In this document: piece after piece, positions 6,597-15,388 of the stretch | Layout of the letters: the number at the start of each line of letters is the position of its first letter | Numbering within the stretch: position 1 is the first letter of the stretch | DNA from: Eubacterium sp. UBA3720 | GTDB lineage: Bacteria > Bacillota > Clostridia > Lachnospirales > Lachnospiraceae | Direction: 5' to 3' | Length of the DNA: 51,969 nucleotides | Assembly: GCA_002371335.1 (NCBI GenBank) | Contig: DFHP01000205.1 | Location: forward strand, 1 to 51,969 | Position numbers and translations under genes: made by a program | Notes under the pieces: generated by a model | The model's input: only the letters and a program-made list of their open reading frames with translations | Database searches by the model: none | What the model was told of the DNA's origin: nothing

Positions 6597-7694
6597 ATGG
6601 CAGGATCATCGTTTGGAACTATTTTTCGCATTACAACCTGGGGAGAATCTCATGGAAAGGGAGTCGGCGTCGTGATAGACGGATGTCCCGCAGGACTATC
6701 TTTATGTGAAGAGGATATACAGAAATATCTGGATCGAAGGAAACCGGGACAGAGCCGTTTCACCACCGCAAGAGCAGAATCAGACAAGGTCTCCATTTTA
6801 TCCGGCGTGTTTAACGGAATGACTACCGGGACGCCCATATCTCTGGCTGTTTATAATCAGGATCAGCGCTCCCGGGATTACAGCAGGATCTCGGATACAT
6901 ACCGCCCGGGACATGCTGACTTTGGATTTGACGTCAAATATGGTTTCCGGGATTACCGTGGCGGAGGGCGTTCTTCCGGAAGAGAGACAATAGCCCGTGT
7001 GGCCGGGGGAGCCGTTGCCATACGTCTCCTGGAGGCTCTTGGTATTACCGTCCAGGCATATACAAGATCCATCGGACCTGTGGAGATCTCCCGCTTCGAT
7101 CCTTCCGTACTGAATAAAAATCCCCTTTACATGCCTGATGCCGAAGCCGCGGAAAAAGCATCTGCGTATCTGGCAAAATGCATGGAAGGACAGGATTCCA
7201 GCGGCGGCGTTATTGAATGCGTGGTCCACCACATGCCTGCCGGCGCAGGAGATCCGGTATTTGAAAAGCTTGACGCAAATCTGGCAAAAGCACTGATGTC
7301 CATTGGTGCCGTCAAAGGTGTGGAGATAGGCGACGGATTCGCTGCAGCCAGATCCCGCGGATCCGAAAACAACGATTCTTTCATTATCGGCGATGACGGA
7401 AAAATAACGAAGCTGACAAATCATGCCGGAGGCATACTCGGCGGTATCAGCGACGGAACCGATATTCTGATCAGGGCGGCCGTCAAGCCAACTCCATCGA
7501 TCAGCCGGTCTCAGCAGACCGTAGATCGTTTCGGCTCCGAAAAAGAAATCTCTATCCATGGACGCCATGATCCAGTGATCGTGCCAAGGGCAGTCGTCGT
7601 TGCAGAGACCATGACCGCTATCGTTCTGGCAGACGCCCTTCTTTGCGGAATGAGCGCAAAGATGGAAAATGTCATAAAAATCTGGAAACACTGA
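6597..7694 (+). CDS. aroC: Chorismate synthase
   Basis: Makes chorismate from EPSP with reduced FMN, the last step of the shikimate pathway. The N-terminal GTIFRITTWGESHGKG and the block SGRETIARVAGGAVA are family signatures, including the active-site His of GESHG. Length 365 is usual. AAGGAG lies six bases before the ATG. It stands alone on the plus strand, unlike most shikimate operons, behind a leader with four 19-bp repeats and a GC-rich hairpin. It shares a bidirectional terminator with rplT. No flavin reductase domain is attached. Confidence 0.97.
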   Translation: MAGSSFGTIFRITTWGESHGKGVGVVIDGCPAGLSLCEEDIQKYLDRRKPGQSRFTTARAESDKVSILSGVFNGMTTGTPISLAVYNQDQRSRDYSRISDTYRPGHADFGFDVKYGFRDYRGGGRSSGRETIARVAGGAVAIRLLEALGITVQAYTRSIGPVEISRFDPSVLNKNPLYMPDAEAAEKASAYLAKCMEGQDSSGGVIECVVHHMPAGAGDPVFEKLDANLAKALMSIGAVKGVEIGDGFAAARSRGSENNDSFIIGDDGKITKLTNHAGGILGGISDGTDILIRAAVKPTPSISRSQQTVDRFGSEKEISIHGRHDPVIVPRAVVVAETMTAIVLADALLCGMSAKMENVIKIWKH

Positions 7695-7744
7695 TTCCCC
7701 GGAGAGTTCGTTCCAAAGGAAATGATTGCAATTCTCTATGGCAT

Positions 7745-7820
7745 AAAAAAGAGCTGTCCTTATGAAGCGCCCCGAACTGCATTTCTTTTCGGGAGCGATA
7801 CATCAGACAGCTCTTTTTTT
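7745..7820. terminator. Bidirectional terminator between aroC and rplT
   Basis: Long hairpin with outer stem GAGCTGTC/GACAGCTC, flanked by six A and seven T, and an inner stem CCCGAA/TTCGGG. It can end aroC on the plus strand and the infC operon on the minus strand. Confidence 0.9.
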
Positions 7821-7839
7821 ATATTCAATCAGTATCTGT

Positions 7840-8196
7840 TTATGCCTGCTGGCCTTTTACCATCTCTGTGAGAGAAGCGAAAGCCTCTTTGTCGTTTACT
7901 GCCATATCAGCCAGTACTTTACGATCAAGCTCGATACCTGCTTTTTTAAGTCCATCCATGAAAACGCTGTAGGAAAGACCATTCAGTCTTGCTGCTGCGT
8001 TGATACGTGTGATCCACAGCTGACGGAACTGACGTTTTTTCTGTTTACGTCCGGCGTAAGCAGTAGCCTGTGCACGCATAACAGCCTGCTTTGCATATCT
8101 GTACTGTTTACTTCTGGCTCCTCTGTATCCTTTAGCTTCTTTTAATACTCTGTTGTGTTTCTTCTTTGCGTTTAATCCGCCTTTAATTCTTGCCAT
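7840..8196 (-). CDS. rplT: Ribosomal protein L20
   Basis: Protein of the large ribosomal subunit needed early in 50S assembly; in Firmicutes it also represses its own operon by binding the leader RNA. The 118-residue product starts [19 protein letters not shown] and is highly basic, matching the family from end to end. It is the last gene of infC-rpmI-rplT, 26 bases after rpmI, and ends in the bidirectional terminator. Confidence 0.98.
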   Translation of the reverse strand: MARIKGGLNAKKKHNRVLKEAKGYRGARSKQYRYAKQAVMRAQATAYAGRKQKKRQFRQLWITRINAAARLNGLSYSVFMDGLKKAGIELDRKVLADMAVNDKEAFASLTEMVKGQQA

Positions 8197-8222
8197 TACT
8201 TAATCCTCCTAAAGCTGCCAAA

Positions 8223-8420
8223 TTACAAATATGGCATGATCTTTCTCATTACTCTTGCGTTTGTCTTATCTGTAACGATTGCTTTTCTAAGATTTCTTTT
8301 TCTCTTAGTTGTCTTTTTGGTCAAGATATGGCTCTTGTAAGCTTTATGTCTTACTAACTTTCCTGTACCTGTAATTTTAAAACGCTTTGCTGCTGCTCTT
8401 TTTGTCTTTACCTTTGGCAT
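8223..8420 (-). CDS. rpmI: Ribosomal protein L35
   Basis: A 65-residue basic protein of the large subunit beginning [15 protein letters not shown], the family signature. It sits between infC and rplT with 15 bases to infC and a good AGGAGG site before the ATG. Same regulation as infC and rplT through the shared leader. Confidence 0.98.
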   Translation of the reverse strand: MPKVKTKRAAAKRFKITGTGKLVRHKAYKSHILTKKTTKRKRNLRKAIVTDKTNARVMRKIMPYL

Positions 8421-8435
8421 GACTAGTCCTCCTTG

Positions 8436-8951
8436 TTATTTATTCCGTTTTTCGGCTAATACCATCGTAATGCTTCTGCCTTCGATTTTCGGCGCTTTCT
8501 CTATCACTGCGATATCAGAAAGCTTCTCGGCAAAATCATCCAGTATCACACGGCTGCTGGCCATATGTGCCATCTCTCTTCCCCGGAAACGAAGCGTAAC
8601 TTTAACCTTGTCTCCTTTGGAAAGGAACTTTCTCGCCGCACCCGCCTTTGTGTTCAGGTCGTTCTTATCAATATTCGGTGACATACGTACTTCCTTGATG
8701 TCAACGATCTTCTGTTTCTTACGAGCCTCTTTCTCTTTTCTGGACTGCTCGTATTTAAACTTACCATAATCGATAATTTTGCATACAGGCGGTTTTGCCC
8801 TCGGGGCAATTTTTACCAGATCAAGACCTGCCTCCTGAGCTTTCAGGTAAGCATCCCTTGCGGACATAATTCCCAGCTGTTCTCCATTTTCTCCGACCAG
8901 CCGCACTTCTCTGTCGCGGATCTGCTCGTTAATCATCATATCGTTACTAAT
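8436..8951 (-). CDS. infC: Translation initiation factor IF-3 (AUU start)
   Basis: IF3 checks start-codon pairing on the 30S subunit. Signatures are GIMSARDA, PPVCKIIDYGKF and the C-terminal KVTLRFRGRE. I place the start at an ATT codon (8949-8951): it is in frame, four codons before the first ATG, and preceded by GGAGG with a nine-base spacer. The resulting start ISNDMMINEQIR lines up with the AUU-initiated ISKDMIVNEGIR of Bacillus subtilis IF3. An ATG start at 8939 would have no well-spaced ribosome site. AUU lets IF3 limit its own translation. Length is then 171 residues. Confidence 0.93.
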   Translation of the reverse strand: MSNDMMINEQIRDREVRLVGENGEQLGIMSARDAYLKAQEAGLDLVKIAPRAKPPVCKIIDYGKFKYEQSRKEKEARKKQKIVDIKEVRMSPNIDKNDLNTKAGAARKFLSKGDKVKVTLRFRGREMAHMASSRVILDDFAEKLSDIAVIEKAPKIEGRSITMVLAEKRNK

Positions 8952-9311
8952 CTCCGTATACCTCCATATTGATTGCTATGATCTACTAACGTCCTTCCCA
9001 CGTATGATCTCATTTTTATCACGCTTACATCCGCCGCTCTCAGATCAATCATCCTGCTTCGAACGCTCTGCGCAAATAAAAAGCGGATAGTCAGACTATC
9101 CGCATAAACTCTTACTCAACAGCAACACACAGAAAACCATACCCCGCAGCCATGATATAACAGGCTCATGCAGGATATCTTCCTGATATGCTTCCCGATC
9201 ACTCTGTATAGCTGATATAAAACATACACATACAGATGATCTCTGCCATTATTGACCCGAGACGCCTTATAGCGCTAAGGTGAGAGCGGACACTCTTCTT
9301 CCTTTTCAACA
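8952..9311 (-). ncRNA. L20-type leader RNA of the infC operon
   Basis: About 360 bases of untranslated RNA separate the promoter from infC. In low-GC Firmicutes this position carries the L20 leader, an RNA that mimics the 23S rRNA site of L20 and terminates transcription early when L20 is in excess. A strong intrinsic terminator is present within it at 9073-9103, as this mechanism needs. I identify it from operon position and the attenuator, not from a covariance search. Confidence 0.8.
9073..9103 (-). terminator. Attenuator terminator in the infC leader
   Basis: On the minus strand a nine-base stem GCGGATAGT/ACTATCCGC is followed by TTTTTATTTG. It lies about 120 bases before the infC start, inside the leader, so it is a regulated premature terminator. 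Confidence 0.88.
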
Positions 9312-9317
9312 GACAAT

Positions 9318-9346
9318 ATACTATCATTTTGAAAATATATTGTCAA
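9318..9346 (-). promoter_or_regulatory. Promoter of infC-rpmI-rplT
   Basis: TTGACA, 17 bases, TAGTAT on the minus strand. Near-consensus and A/T rich around it. Confidence 0.9.
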
Positions 9347-9401
9347 GCATTAATTAACGCCATCTTATCCGGCTGATAAATAATGTCATTTTTTCTTTTA
9401 A

Positions 9402-9923
9402 TTACGCCATCCCATCCTTCTGGTCCCTTGCCTTCATCTTCAAAAGTCCGATCTTCCCGCAGAAGTCAAGTATTTTTTCTTCATTCTCCATGCTTTGCTT
9501 TTTCCGCGGATTTACGAGACTTAACGTAGCGCTGACCCGGGGATTACCCGCTGCCTTTCTCAGCTTTAGCATGCACTTTTTCGCGTTGCCGCTGCCGCTG
9601 CACGCCACGATCGCAACTCTTTTCTGCGACAGATCATTCTCCGCCAGAAATGTCCTAAGAGCCGGCGCAAAACCGGAAGCCCAGACGGGCGTGGCGAGGA
9701 TCACACAGTCATAATCCTCAACCGATATGTCATATTCTTCGAGCTTTGGTTTCTCCCGGAATATCACGCTCTTCCCTCCTATAATAAACTTCAGAGGTCC
9801 GATCATGGGTCTTTTCTTCTTCGGAATAAGTCTTAAGATGTCTGTATCAATTTCTTCCGCGATTTTTCGGGCAACCCAGTCTGTATTGCCTTCCAGCGAA
9901 TAGTAAACCAGTAAAGTTTTCAT
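9402..9923 (-). CDS. Flavodoxin-family protein
   Basis: A 173-residue flavodoxin-like protein that probably binds FMN. The N-terminal VYYSLEGNTDWVA is the phosphate loop (T/S-x-T/N-G-N-T type), and ATPVWASGFAPALRTFL carries the loop that packs on the flavin, typical of flavodoxins related to NAD(P)H oxidoreductases. The C-terminal CSGSGNA segment fits the same fold. Electron partners are unknown. It lies between degV and the infC operon on the same strand as degV, with 171 bases to degV. Confidence 0.85.
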   Translation of the reverse strand: MKTLLVYYSLEGNTDWVARKIAEEIDTDILRLIPKKKRPMIGPLKFIIGGKSVIFREKPKLEEYDISVEDYDCVILATPVWASGFAPALRTFLAENDLSQKRVAIVACSGSGNAKKCMLKLRKAAGNPRVSATLSLVNPRKKQSMENEEKILDFCGKIGLLKMKARDQKDGMA

Positions 9924-10094
9924 ACATGATCCTCATCAAAGACGCCTGAGAATCTGATTTCCCAGGAGTCTTCCAAGTTTTTTCGAGACCTGCTTCCTCA
10001 TCTTTTTTCTATGCTTATTCTTTTCTTTATTTATAGCATCCTTCAGAAAGCTGGTAATTTTACGGCCCACCTTAAAATCTCCCGTGCTATTATT

Positions 10095-10967
10095 TTATTC
10101 CATGCAGCAAACCGAAATACCCATCGCGTTCGGTCCGATATGACAGCAGAGGCTCATCGAAAGATCATTATAGAACGTATGCGCCTGCGGAAACTCGTTT
10201 TTGACCGCCTTATACCACTCTTTTGCTTCTCTTTCATCCGTAAGAGAGCCCGCAGTACCGATAGACAGCCTGCTTTCCGGTATGTCCGGATATTTTTCAC
10301 TTATAAAATCGCGGATTCCGCTGATCATACTTGCCTTTGCTTTTTTTAATCCCCGGCATTTTTTCCACACGTCAAGCCCGCCGTCATATATCGACAGTAC
10401 AGGCTTGATATTCAGGATAGAACCGACCGCCGCTTTTGCCGGTGAGATACGTCCGCCTTTCTTCAGATATTCGAACGTATCGACCATTACATACACGATC
10501 GTATCCATTGTTTCGCTTTCCAGCTTTTCCCTGATCTCCGACGCCCGAACGCCCCGGTCAGACATTTTTTTCGCCTTTACCACAGCGTCACGCATGTTCG
10601 CCGATACCCTTCTGATATCTGCCACCTGAACCTTTCCGTCATAGTCCTCTGCCAGCATGACGGCGGTATTGCAGGATCCGCTCAGTTTAGAAGACATCGG
10701 AATATAAAGGATCTCATCAAAACCCGAATTCAAAACTTCATCCCATATTTGTGTCACATCCCCCGGGGAAGGCTGTGAAGATGAAACATTTTTTCCCGAA
10801 GCCTGTGCCTCAAAAAATTCCCCGCGGGTAATATCTACATTTTCAAAATAAGTTGCATCATCAATAATGATCGGCATCGGAACCACAAAAACACCCAGCT
10901 TTTTTCCCTTCTCAGGAGAGATTCCGCTGTTGCTGTCCGTAATGATCGCAGTCTTCATATCTGTCAT
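10095..10967 (-). CDS. DegV family fatty acid-binding protein
   Basis: DegV (FakB-like) proteins bind a fatty acid and present it to the kinase FakA. The start AIITDSNSGISPEKGKKLGV, the lipid-contact segment SSSQPSPGD, the MSSKLSGSCNTA block and the glycine motif KKGGRISPAKAAVGSILNIKP are all present. Length 290 is normal. It follows the polysaccharide deacetylase by six bases, so the two are probably cotranscribed. A fakA gene is not in the window. The ending CHIGPNAMGIS keeps the conserved HxGPGxxG-like motif with A in place of the last G before G. Confidence 0.92.
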   Translation of the reverse strand: MTDMKTAIITDSNSGISPEKGKKLGVFVVPMPIIIDDATYFENVDITRGEFFEAQASGKNVSSSQPSPGDVTQIWDEVLNSGFDEILYIPMSSKLSGSCNTAVMLAEDYDGKVQVADIRRVSANMRDAVVKAKKMSDRGVRASEIREKLESETMDTIVYVMVDTFEYLKKGGRISPAKAAVGSILNIKPVLSIYDGGLDVWKKCRGLKKAKASMISGIRDFISEKYPDIPESRLSIGTAGSLTDEREAKEWYKAVKNEFPQAHTFYNDLSMSLCCHIGPNAMGISVCCME

Positions 10968-10973
10968 TCACCC

Positions 10974-12461
10974 TTAATTGTTTATTCCCTGATGTGCAGT
11001 CGGACTTCCTTCGCTGAGCGGAAGGAATGTATATCCGTTAGCCTGTCCCCATTTGATCACGTTTTCGATAGCGTTTACCGTATATTCCTTGATATCATGG
11101 CACAGGACTACGGACTGGTCATTGGATGCACATCCGTTAATGATATTCTGATAGACCGTTTCGCTGTCAGTCGTTTCTCCGGCGTCTCCGCTGGATACAT
11201 TCCAGTCAAAGTATATGTAACCCTTCTGTCCCGCTTCGGCGCTCAGCTCCGACATGATACCGTCTCTGTATTTAGCGCTGATCGTATTTGAGCTGCCTCC
11301 CGGGAAACGGAAGAGGTTTGTTCTGCTTCCTGTCTGTTCCTCGATCACATCGTTCATCCTGTCAAAATCTGCCCAGTACGCTTCCGGGGAAGTATAAATA
11401 GTCGCGTAATCATGGGTATAAGAATGAATCGCAACTGCGTGGCCTGCCTTGGCCTCTTTTCCGATGATATTCATATAATCGCTGTTTCCGAACTGATTTG
11501 TGACAAAAAACGTAACCTTCACATTATACTTGTCAAGAATACTAAGAAGCTGTTCCGTGTATGGTCCCGGTCCGTCGTCAAAGGTAAGATAAATAACATT
11601 CTCCGTGATCTCATCCGGCTTTACCACTTTTATGGTTCTTTCCTCTGTGGTGGTATTGCCGTGAGCGTCTGTTACGGTATATGTTCTGGTATAAGTACCT
11701 TTCTTACTCGTATCCACCTCGTCTCCGGACACCTGAACGGTTGATGTGATATCTCCGTCCACATCATCCGTGGCGGTAAATTCATCCGTAAACTCTGTTC
11801 CAAGAGCGATGGTCATGCTGCTGCCGCCCGAAAGTTCGATCTCCGGTCCGGTACGATCGTCATATACGATCTCCCGCTCGGCCTTTCCTACATTTCCCGA
11901 GGAATCAGTAACTGTATAATATACTTTTCCGTCACGTTCCTCGCGGATAACGCTTCCTGTGAGATCTCCGTCATATGCGTCAGTGGCAGTGTATCCCTCC
12001 TCTGAATACTCCTGACCGACTGTCGTATAGCTTTCCGGGTCTGAAACCAGATCGATCACCGGAGGCGTTGTATCCTGCACAACGACCTGACGCTGCTTTG
12101 ACGCAGTCAGACCATCATGCTCTGCCGTGTAGGTCAGGGTATATGTGCCCAGCACAGAAGTATCCACTGTTCCTTCCACCTGGACGTCATCTATTCTGGC
12201 ATCTCTGAAAGGAAGTATCGTACCTGTATACCTGGCCTCGGCTCCCTGCTCTTCATAGTTTCCCTGATATTCTACAGTGACCGTATCCTTTCCTTTCAGT
12301 TCGATCACAAGATTGTATTTGTTCTTTATATTTACCAATACGCACAGCACCACGATCCCCAGTATTGCCGCAATCCCGAGAAAGATCGACAGCCTCTGCA
12401 CATAAAGATCCCTGTTTTTCTGCTGTTTACCGTTGTTTCCAAGTTTCCCTGCTGACGACAA
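10974..12461 (-). CDS. Membrane-anchored polysaccharide deacetylase with Ig-like repeats
   Basis: Probably removes N-acetyl groups from peptidoglycan or a surface glycan outside the cell. After a cytoplasmic N-terminus and one membrane segment (about residues 25-46) come three Ig-like repeats of the DUF5011 type (roughly 55-130, 135-205 and 210-285), each with a GxYTxTYT-like strand. The NodB domain fills the rest: TFDDGP with the metal Asp and base, HSYTH metal ligands, RFPGG, and LCHD. Catalytic residues look complete. I prefer the TTG at 12461, six bases after GAGGGGTG; the GTG at 12470 lies directly in that site. Followed by degV after six bases. Confidence 0.9.
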   Translation of the reverse strand: MSSAGKLGNNGKQQKNRDLYVQRLSIFLGIAAILGIVVLCVLVNIKNKYNLVIELKGKDTVTVEYQGNYEEQGAEARYTGTILPFRDARIDDVQVEGTVDTSVLGTYTLTYTAEHDGLTASKQRQVVVQDTTPPVIDLVSDPESYTTVGQEYSEEGYTATDAYDGDLTGSVIREERDGKVYYTVTDSSGNVGKAEREIVYDDRTGPEIELSGGSSMTIALGTEFTDEFTATDDVDGDITSTVQVSGDEVDTSKKGTYTRTYTVTDAHGNTTTEERTIKVVKPDEITENVIYLTFDDGPGPYTEQLLSILDKYNVKVTFFVTNQFGNSDYMNIIGKEAKAGHAVAIHSYTHDYATIYTSPEAYWADFDRMNDVIEEQTGSRTNLFRFPGGSSNTISAKYRDGIMSELSAEAGQKGYIYFDWNVSSGDAGETTDSETVYQNIINGCASNDQSVVLCHDIKEYTVNAIENVIKWGQANGYTFLPLSEGSPTAHQGINN

Positions 12462-12570
12462 TGGTGACACCCCTCATTTAAAGATTAATATACTCCCTGT
12501 GTATTTTTGCAAAATCATACATTTATATAATACAACTTTTTATATGAAAATCAATCCTATGGCCGTCTCT

Positions 12571-12606
12571 TTTATCTCAGTGCGGGAAGACCCCCGCTGA
12601 GATAAA
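12571..12606. terminator. Palindrome, probable terminator of the GntR gene
   Basis: Outer arms TTTATCTCAG and TGAGATAAA with an inner GCGGG/CCCGC pair. It lies 20 bases past the stop of the GntR regulator. The T tracts are part of the stem rather than a tail, so function as a terminator is likely but not certain. Confidence 0.55.
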
Positions 12607-12625
12607 CTCTCTGCGAGACCTGAAT

Positions 12626-13327
12626 TTAGTCTATCTTTCCCACAACGCTGCTGAGGATATGCTCCTTCTGTTTTTCTATATGACGGCTCATAAGCTCTAC
12701 AGCCCTGTCCGCGTTTTTATTCTTCAGGGATTCGCATAATTCAATATGCTCCTCGCTCAGTTTTTTTCTGCTCTCCCCGTCCCTGAGATATTCCACACGA
12801 TATCTGTATATCTGATCGCTGATATTATTCATCATCTGCACAAGCCTGCTGTTGCCTGTTGCCTCACAGATCAGAGCATGAAATTTCTCGTCTGTTTTTG
12901 CAAGTTCCAGAATATACTCAGCGTCATCTGTTTTATTGTTCCTCACCTGCTCCTCAAAAACTTTCGCATTCTCGTAAAGAACCTTGATCTGATCTTCAGT
13001 GATCCGTTCCGCCGCCAGACCCACCGCAAAATTCTCCAGTCCTTCCCTCAGCTCCAGAACCTCTTTCAGATCCTTTTCTGTGATCTTCGCAACAGTCGTT
13101 CCTTTCCTGGGAACATTCACTACCAGTCCTTCCAGCTGCAGCATCCTGATAGCCTCCCTGATCGGCGTCCTGCTGACTCCAAGTTCTTCCGACAGCTTGA
13201 TCTCCATCAGACGTTCATCAGGTTTCAGATGCCCTCTCAGTATGGATTTACGCAGAGTATGAAAAACAACGTCTCTTAAAGGCATGTCCTGATACTCTTC
13301 CATGATCTGAATATACTCTTCCTTCAT
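12626..13327 (-). CDS. GntR family transcriptional regulator (FCD type)
   Basis: A winged helix-turn-helix at about residues 15-80 has the GntR signature GVSRTPIREAIRMLQLEGLV. The C-terminal part (about 90-230) is an alpha-helical FCD effector domain, which typically binds a carboxylate through a metal: the R/D/H pattern ELREGLE, DEKFHALI and HIELCESL fits. The start at 13327 has AGAGGTG six bases upstream. The regulated genes and the effector are unknown; neither neighbour (ispE upstream, deacetylase downstream) is an obvious catabolic target. Confidence 0.9.
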   Translation of the reverse strand: MKEEYIQIMEEYQDMPLRDVVFHTLRKSILRGHLKPDERLMEIKLSEELGVSRTPIREAIRMLQLEGLVVNVPRKGTTVAKITEKDLKEVLELREGLENFAVGLAAERITEDQIKVLYENAKVFEEQVRNNKTDDAEYILELAKTDEKFHALICEATGNSRLVQMMNNISDQIYRYRVEYLRDGESRKKLSEEHIELCESLKNKNADRAVELMSRHIEKQKEHILSSVVGKID

Positions 13328-13397
13328 AAGTTTCACCTCTGCTGATCATCTATGCTTTCTGGCCCGGCGATCCGTTTCCGCCATGACAGCTTTACAT

Positions 13398-14264
13398 TCA
13401 TTTCCTGTTTATCTGGAACGGACGAGTCACAAAAACATTTCTCGCCAGTTTTTCTTTTCTGATCTGATCCGCGGCAAACGCAGCCTCCTGCTTATCTTTG
13501 AAGATGCCGAATACCGTCGGCCCGCTTCCGCTCATCAATGCTCCCATCGCGCCGCAGCTGATCATTTTTTCCTTTAACTGCCGGATGATGGGATACTTGT
13601 TTATTGTAACACTCTCAAGAACATTTTCCAACCTGTCAGTAATCCCCGAAAGAGACCCCCGGCCGATCGCCTCTATCATCCCGTCAATATCAGGATGATG
13701 ATCCACCTCCTCCAGATGCAGATTGGAGTATACGAATCTGGTAGAAACGCTTACGCCCGGTCTTGCAATGAGAATATGACACATCGGCATTGCGTCAAGT
13801 CTGGTCAGCTTATCGCCGATCCCTTCCGCAAGCGCCGTTCCCCGCATGATGCAGTAAGGAATATCAGCGCCTATGGAAGCGCCTCTCCTCATCAGTTCTT
13901 TTTCTGATATTCTCAGATCGAACATCTGGTTAAGCCCCACCAGCACTGCCGCCGCATCGGTACTTCCTCCGGCAAGTCCCGCCGCCACCGGAATGTTCTT
14001 TGCCAGATCTATCTTTACTCCTTCTCTGATCTGAAACTCGTCCATCAGCAGCTTCGCTGCCTTAACCGCAAGGTTGCTGTTGTCAGTCGGCAGATAGCTC
14101 CGGTTGGTACAGAAATGTATACCCGGTTCCTGCGTCTTTTCCATCTCTATCTGATCATACAGATAAATACTCTGCATGATCATACGCAGATCGTGATATC
14201 CGTCCTCCCGTCTGCGGATCACATCCAGTCCCAGATTTATCTTTGCCATCGCTTTCAGTATCAT
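13398..14264 (-). CDS. ispE: 4-diphosphocytidyl-2-C-methyl-D-erythritol kinase
   Basis: GHMP kinase that phosphorylates CDP-methylerythritol in the MEP route to isoprenoids, including the lipid carrier for wall synthesis. AKINLGLDV at the start, the ATP loop PVAAGLAGGSTDAAA near residue 95 and the C-terminal MSGSGPTVFG are family motifs. I place the start at 14264, just after GGAGGGAGAG; a longer reading frame to 14315 has no ribosome site and would run into the palindromic element upstream. Length 288 fits the family. No other MEP gene is in the window. Confidence 0.96.
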   Translation of the reverse strand: MILKAMAKINLGLDVIRRREDGYHDLRMIMQSIYLYDQIEMEKTQEPGIHFCTNRSYLPTDNSNLAVKAAKLLMDEFQIREGVKIDLAKNIPVAAGLAGGSTDAAAVLVGLNQMFDLRISEKELMRRGASIGADIPYCIMRGTALAEGIGDKLTRLDAMPMCHILIARPGVSVSTRFVYSNLHLEEVDHHPDIDGMIEAIGRGSLSGITDRLENVLESVTINKYPIIRQLKEKMISCGAMGALMSGSGPTVFGIFKDKQEAAFAADQIRKEKLARNVFVTRPFQINRK

Positions 14265-14296
14265 TATTCTCTCCCTCCGGCTGCCATTTTCACTTA

Positions 14297-14402
14297 AAAA
14301 CTTCCCACATGTCATTTCTGAATATTTGTGATCATGAAAAACCTTTCCGATGTTGTTTTTTCATGATCCCAACAGCCCCTTCAGAATGAAGCGGGAAGTT
14401 TT
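14297..14402. repeat. Palindromic intergenic element, long copy
   Basis: Begins AAAACTTCCC and ends GGGAAGTTTT. It shares its first 18 and last 26 or so bases with the inverted copy at 43041-43091, which lacks about 55 interior bases. The interior here holds a second hairpin with arms GATCATGAAAAA and TTTTTTCATGATC. It lies between divergent ispE and plsC. Confidence 0.7.
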
Positions 14403-14451
14403 TATAACTTATATCAAACTTTGCTGCAGCCTGTATTACGTCATCATATGA

Positions 14452-14480
14452 TTGAAAATATTCTGTAATATTTATATAAT
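14452..14480 (+). promoter_or_regulatory. Promoter of plsC
   Basis: TTGAAA, 17 bases, TATAAT. The -10 box is perfect and lies 31 bases before the plsC start. Confidence 0.9.
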
Positions 14481-14511
14481 TAATAACATAACAGAAAGGA
14501 ATGATTTTGTC

Positions 14512-15246
14512 ATGATAAGATTAGTTTTAATCGTTGCCGCTATTATAATTTACCTGATACTGACGCTTCCTGTCGTTCTTGTCCTTTATCTTATCGGTCT
14601 GAAAAAGCCTGAGACGAAGAGACGGGCGGCGGCCGCCATGATCAGATGGTTTCTCCGCGTTCTTAAGGTACTTGCAGGTACAAAGCTCACCGTCATCGGC
14701 GCGGACCGGGTGCCTCAGGATTCCGCAGTACTTTATGTCGGAAATCACCGAAGCCTGTTTGATGTAGTTCTTGCATTGCCGCTTACCAAAAACTTCACAG
14801 GTTTTGTGGCCAAGCATACACTCAGGAAGGTTCCCATGTTCGGCGTATGGATGACCTTTATCGGCTGTATTCTTTTCGACCGCGACGATATCAAGGATGG
14901 CATGAGAATGATAAAAGCCGGAACCGAAGAACTGAAAAACGGAAATTCCATCTTTATTTTCCCTGAGGGTACCAGAAACAAGGCCCCTGAGGAGCTTCCG
15001 CTTCTGGAATTCCACGAGGGAAGCTTCCGTATGGCTATGAAGAGCAAATGCCCTGTCGTTCCCGTTGCCATTACGGGAACTGCCAATATCCTTGAAAAGC
15101 ATTTCCCTCTGATCAGAAGCTGTCCGGTTACGATAGAATTCTGCGAACCGGTCTATCCCGACGATATACCAAAGGAAATGCGCAAAAAAATCGGCGTAAT
15201 GACAAGCAGCATCATTGAAGAAAAAATTTCTGCAAACAAGAGCTGA
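14512..15246 (+). CDS. plsC: 1-acyl-sn-glycerol-3-phosphate acyltransferase
   Basis: Adds the second acyl chain to lysophosphatidic acid, giving phosphatidic acid for membrane lipids. An N-terminal membrane segment (residues 1-25) anchors it. The catalytic NHRSLFDV (the NHxxxxD motif) is near residue 77 and FPEGTRNK, the phosphate-binding motif, near 150; a PVAITGT block follows. Length 244 is normal. The ATG at 14512 is 11 bases after AAAGGA, slightly long but the only ATG after the promoter in this frame. Stands alone on the plus strand. Confidence 0.95.
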   Translation: MIRLVLIVAAIIIYLILTLPVVLVLYLIGLKKPETKRRAAAAMIRWFLRVLKVLAGTKLTVIGADRVPQDSAVLYVGNHRSLFDVVLALPLTKNFTGFVAKHTLRKVPMFGVWMTFIGCILFDRDDIKDGMRMIKAGTEELKNGNSIFIFPEGTRNKAPEELPLLEFHEGSFRMAMKSKCPVVPVAITGTANILEKHFPLIRSCPVTIEFCEPVYPDDIPKEMRKKIGVMTSSIIEEKISANKS

Positions 15247-15330
15247 ATCCTGTTTACGTAAAGAACGGCTGCCGGTTTTAAAAAGGACGATCGAAAAGCA
15301 TAAAAAAAATGAATAATCGGTAAAAACATG

Positions 15331-15359
15331 TTGACAAACGCCTGCCGCTAGTGTAATAT
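15331..15359 (+). promoter_or_regulatory. Promoter of tRNA-Arg
   Basis: TTGACA, 17 bases, TAATAT, ending 29 bases before the tRNA. Confidence 0.88.
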
Positions 15360-15388
15360 ATATATTGTTGTGAACAACAACGTTGATT

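Noticed and set aside
6798..7691. Minus-strand frame of 297 codons opposite aroC
   Set aside because: Composition is that of antisense of a conserved gene; aroC is certain on the plus strand.
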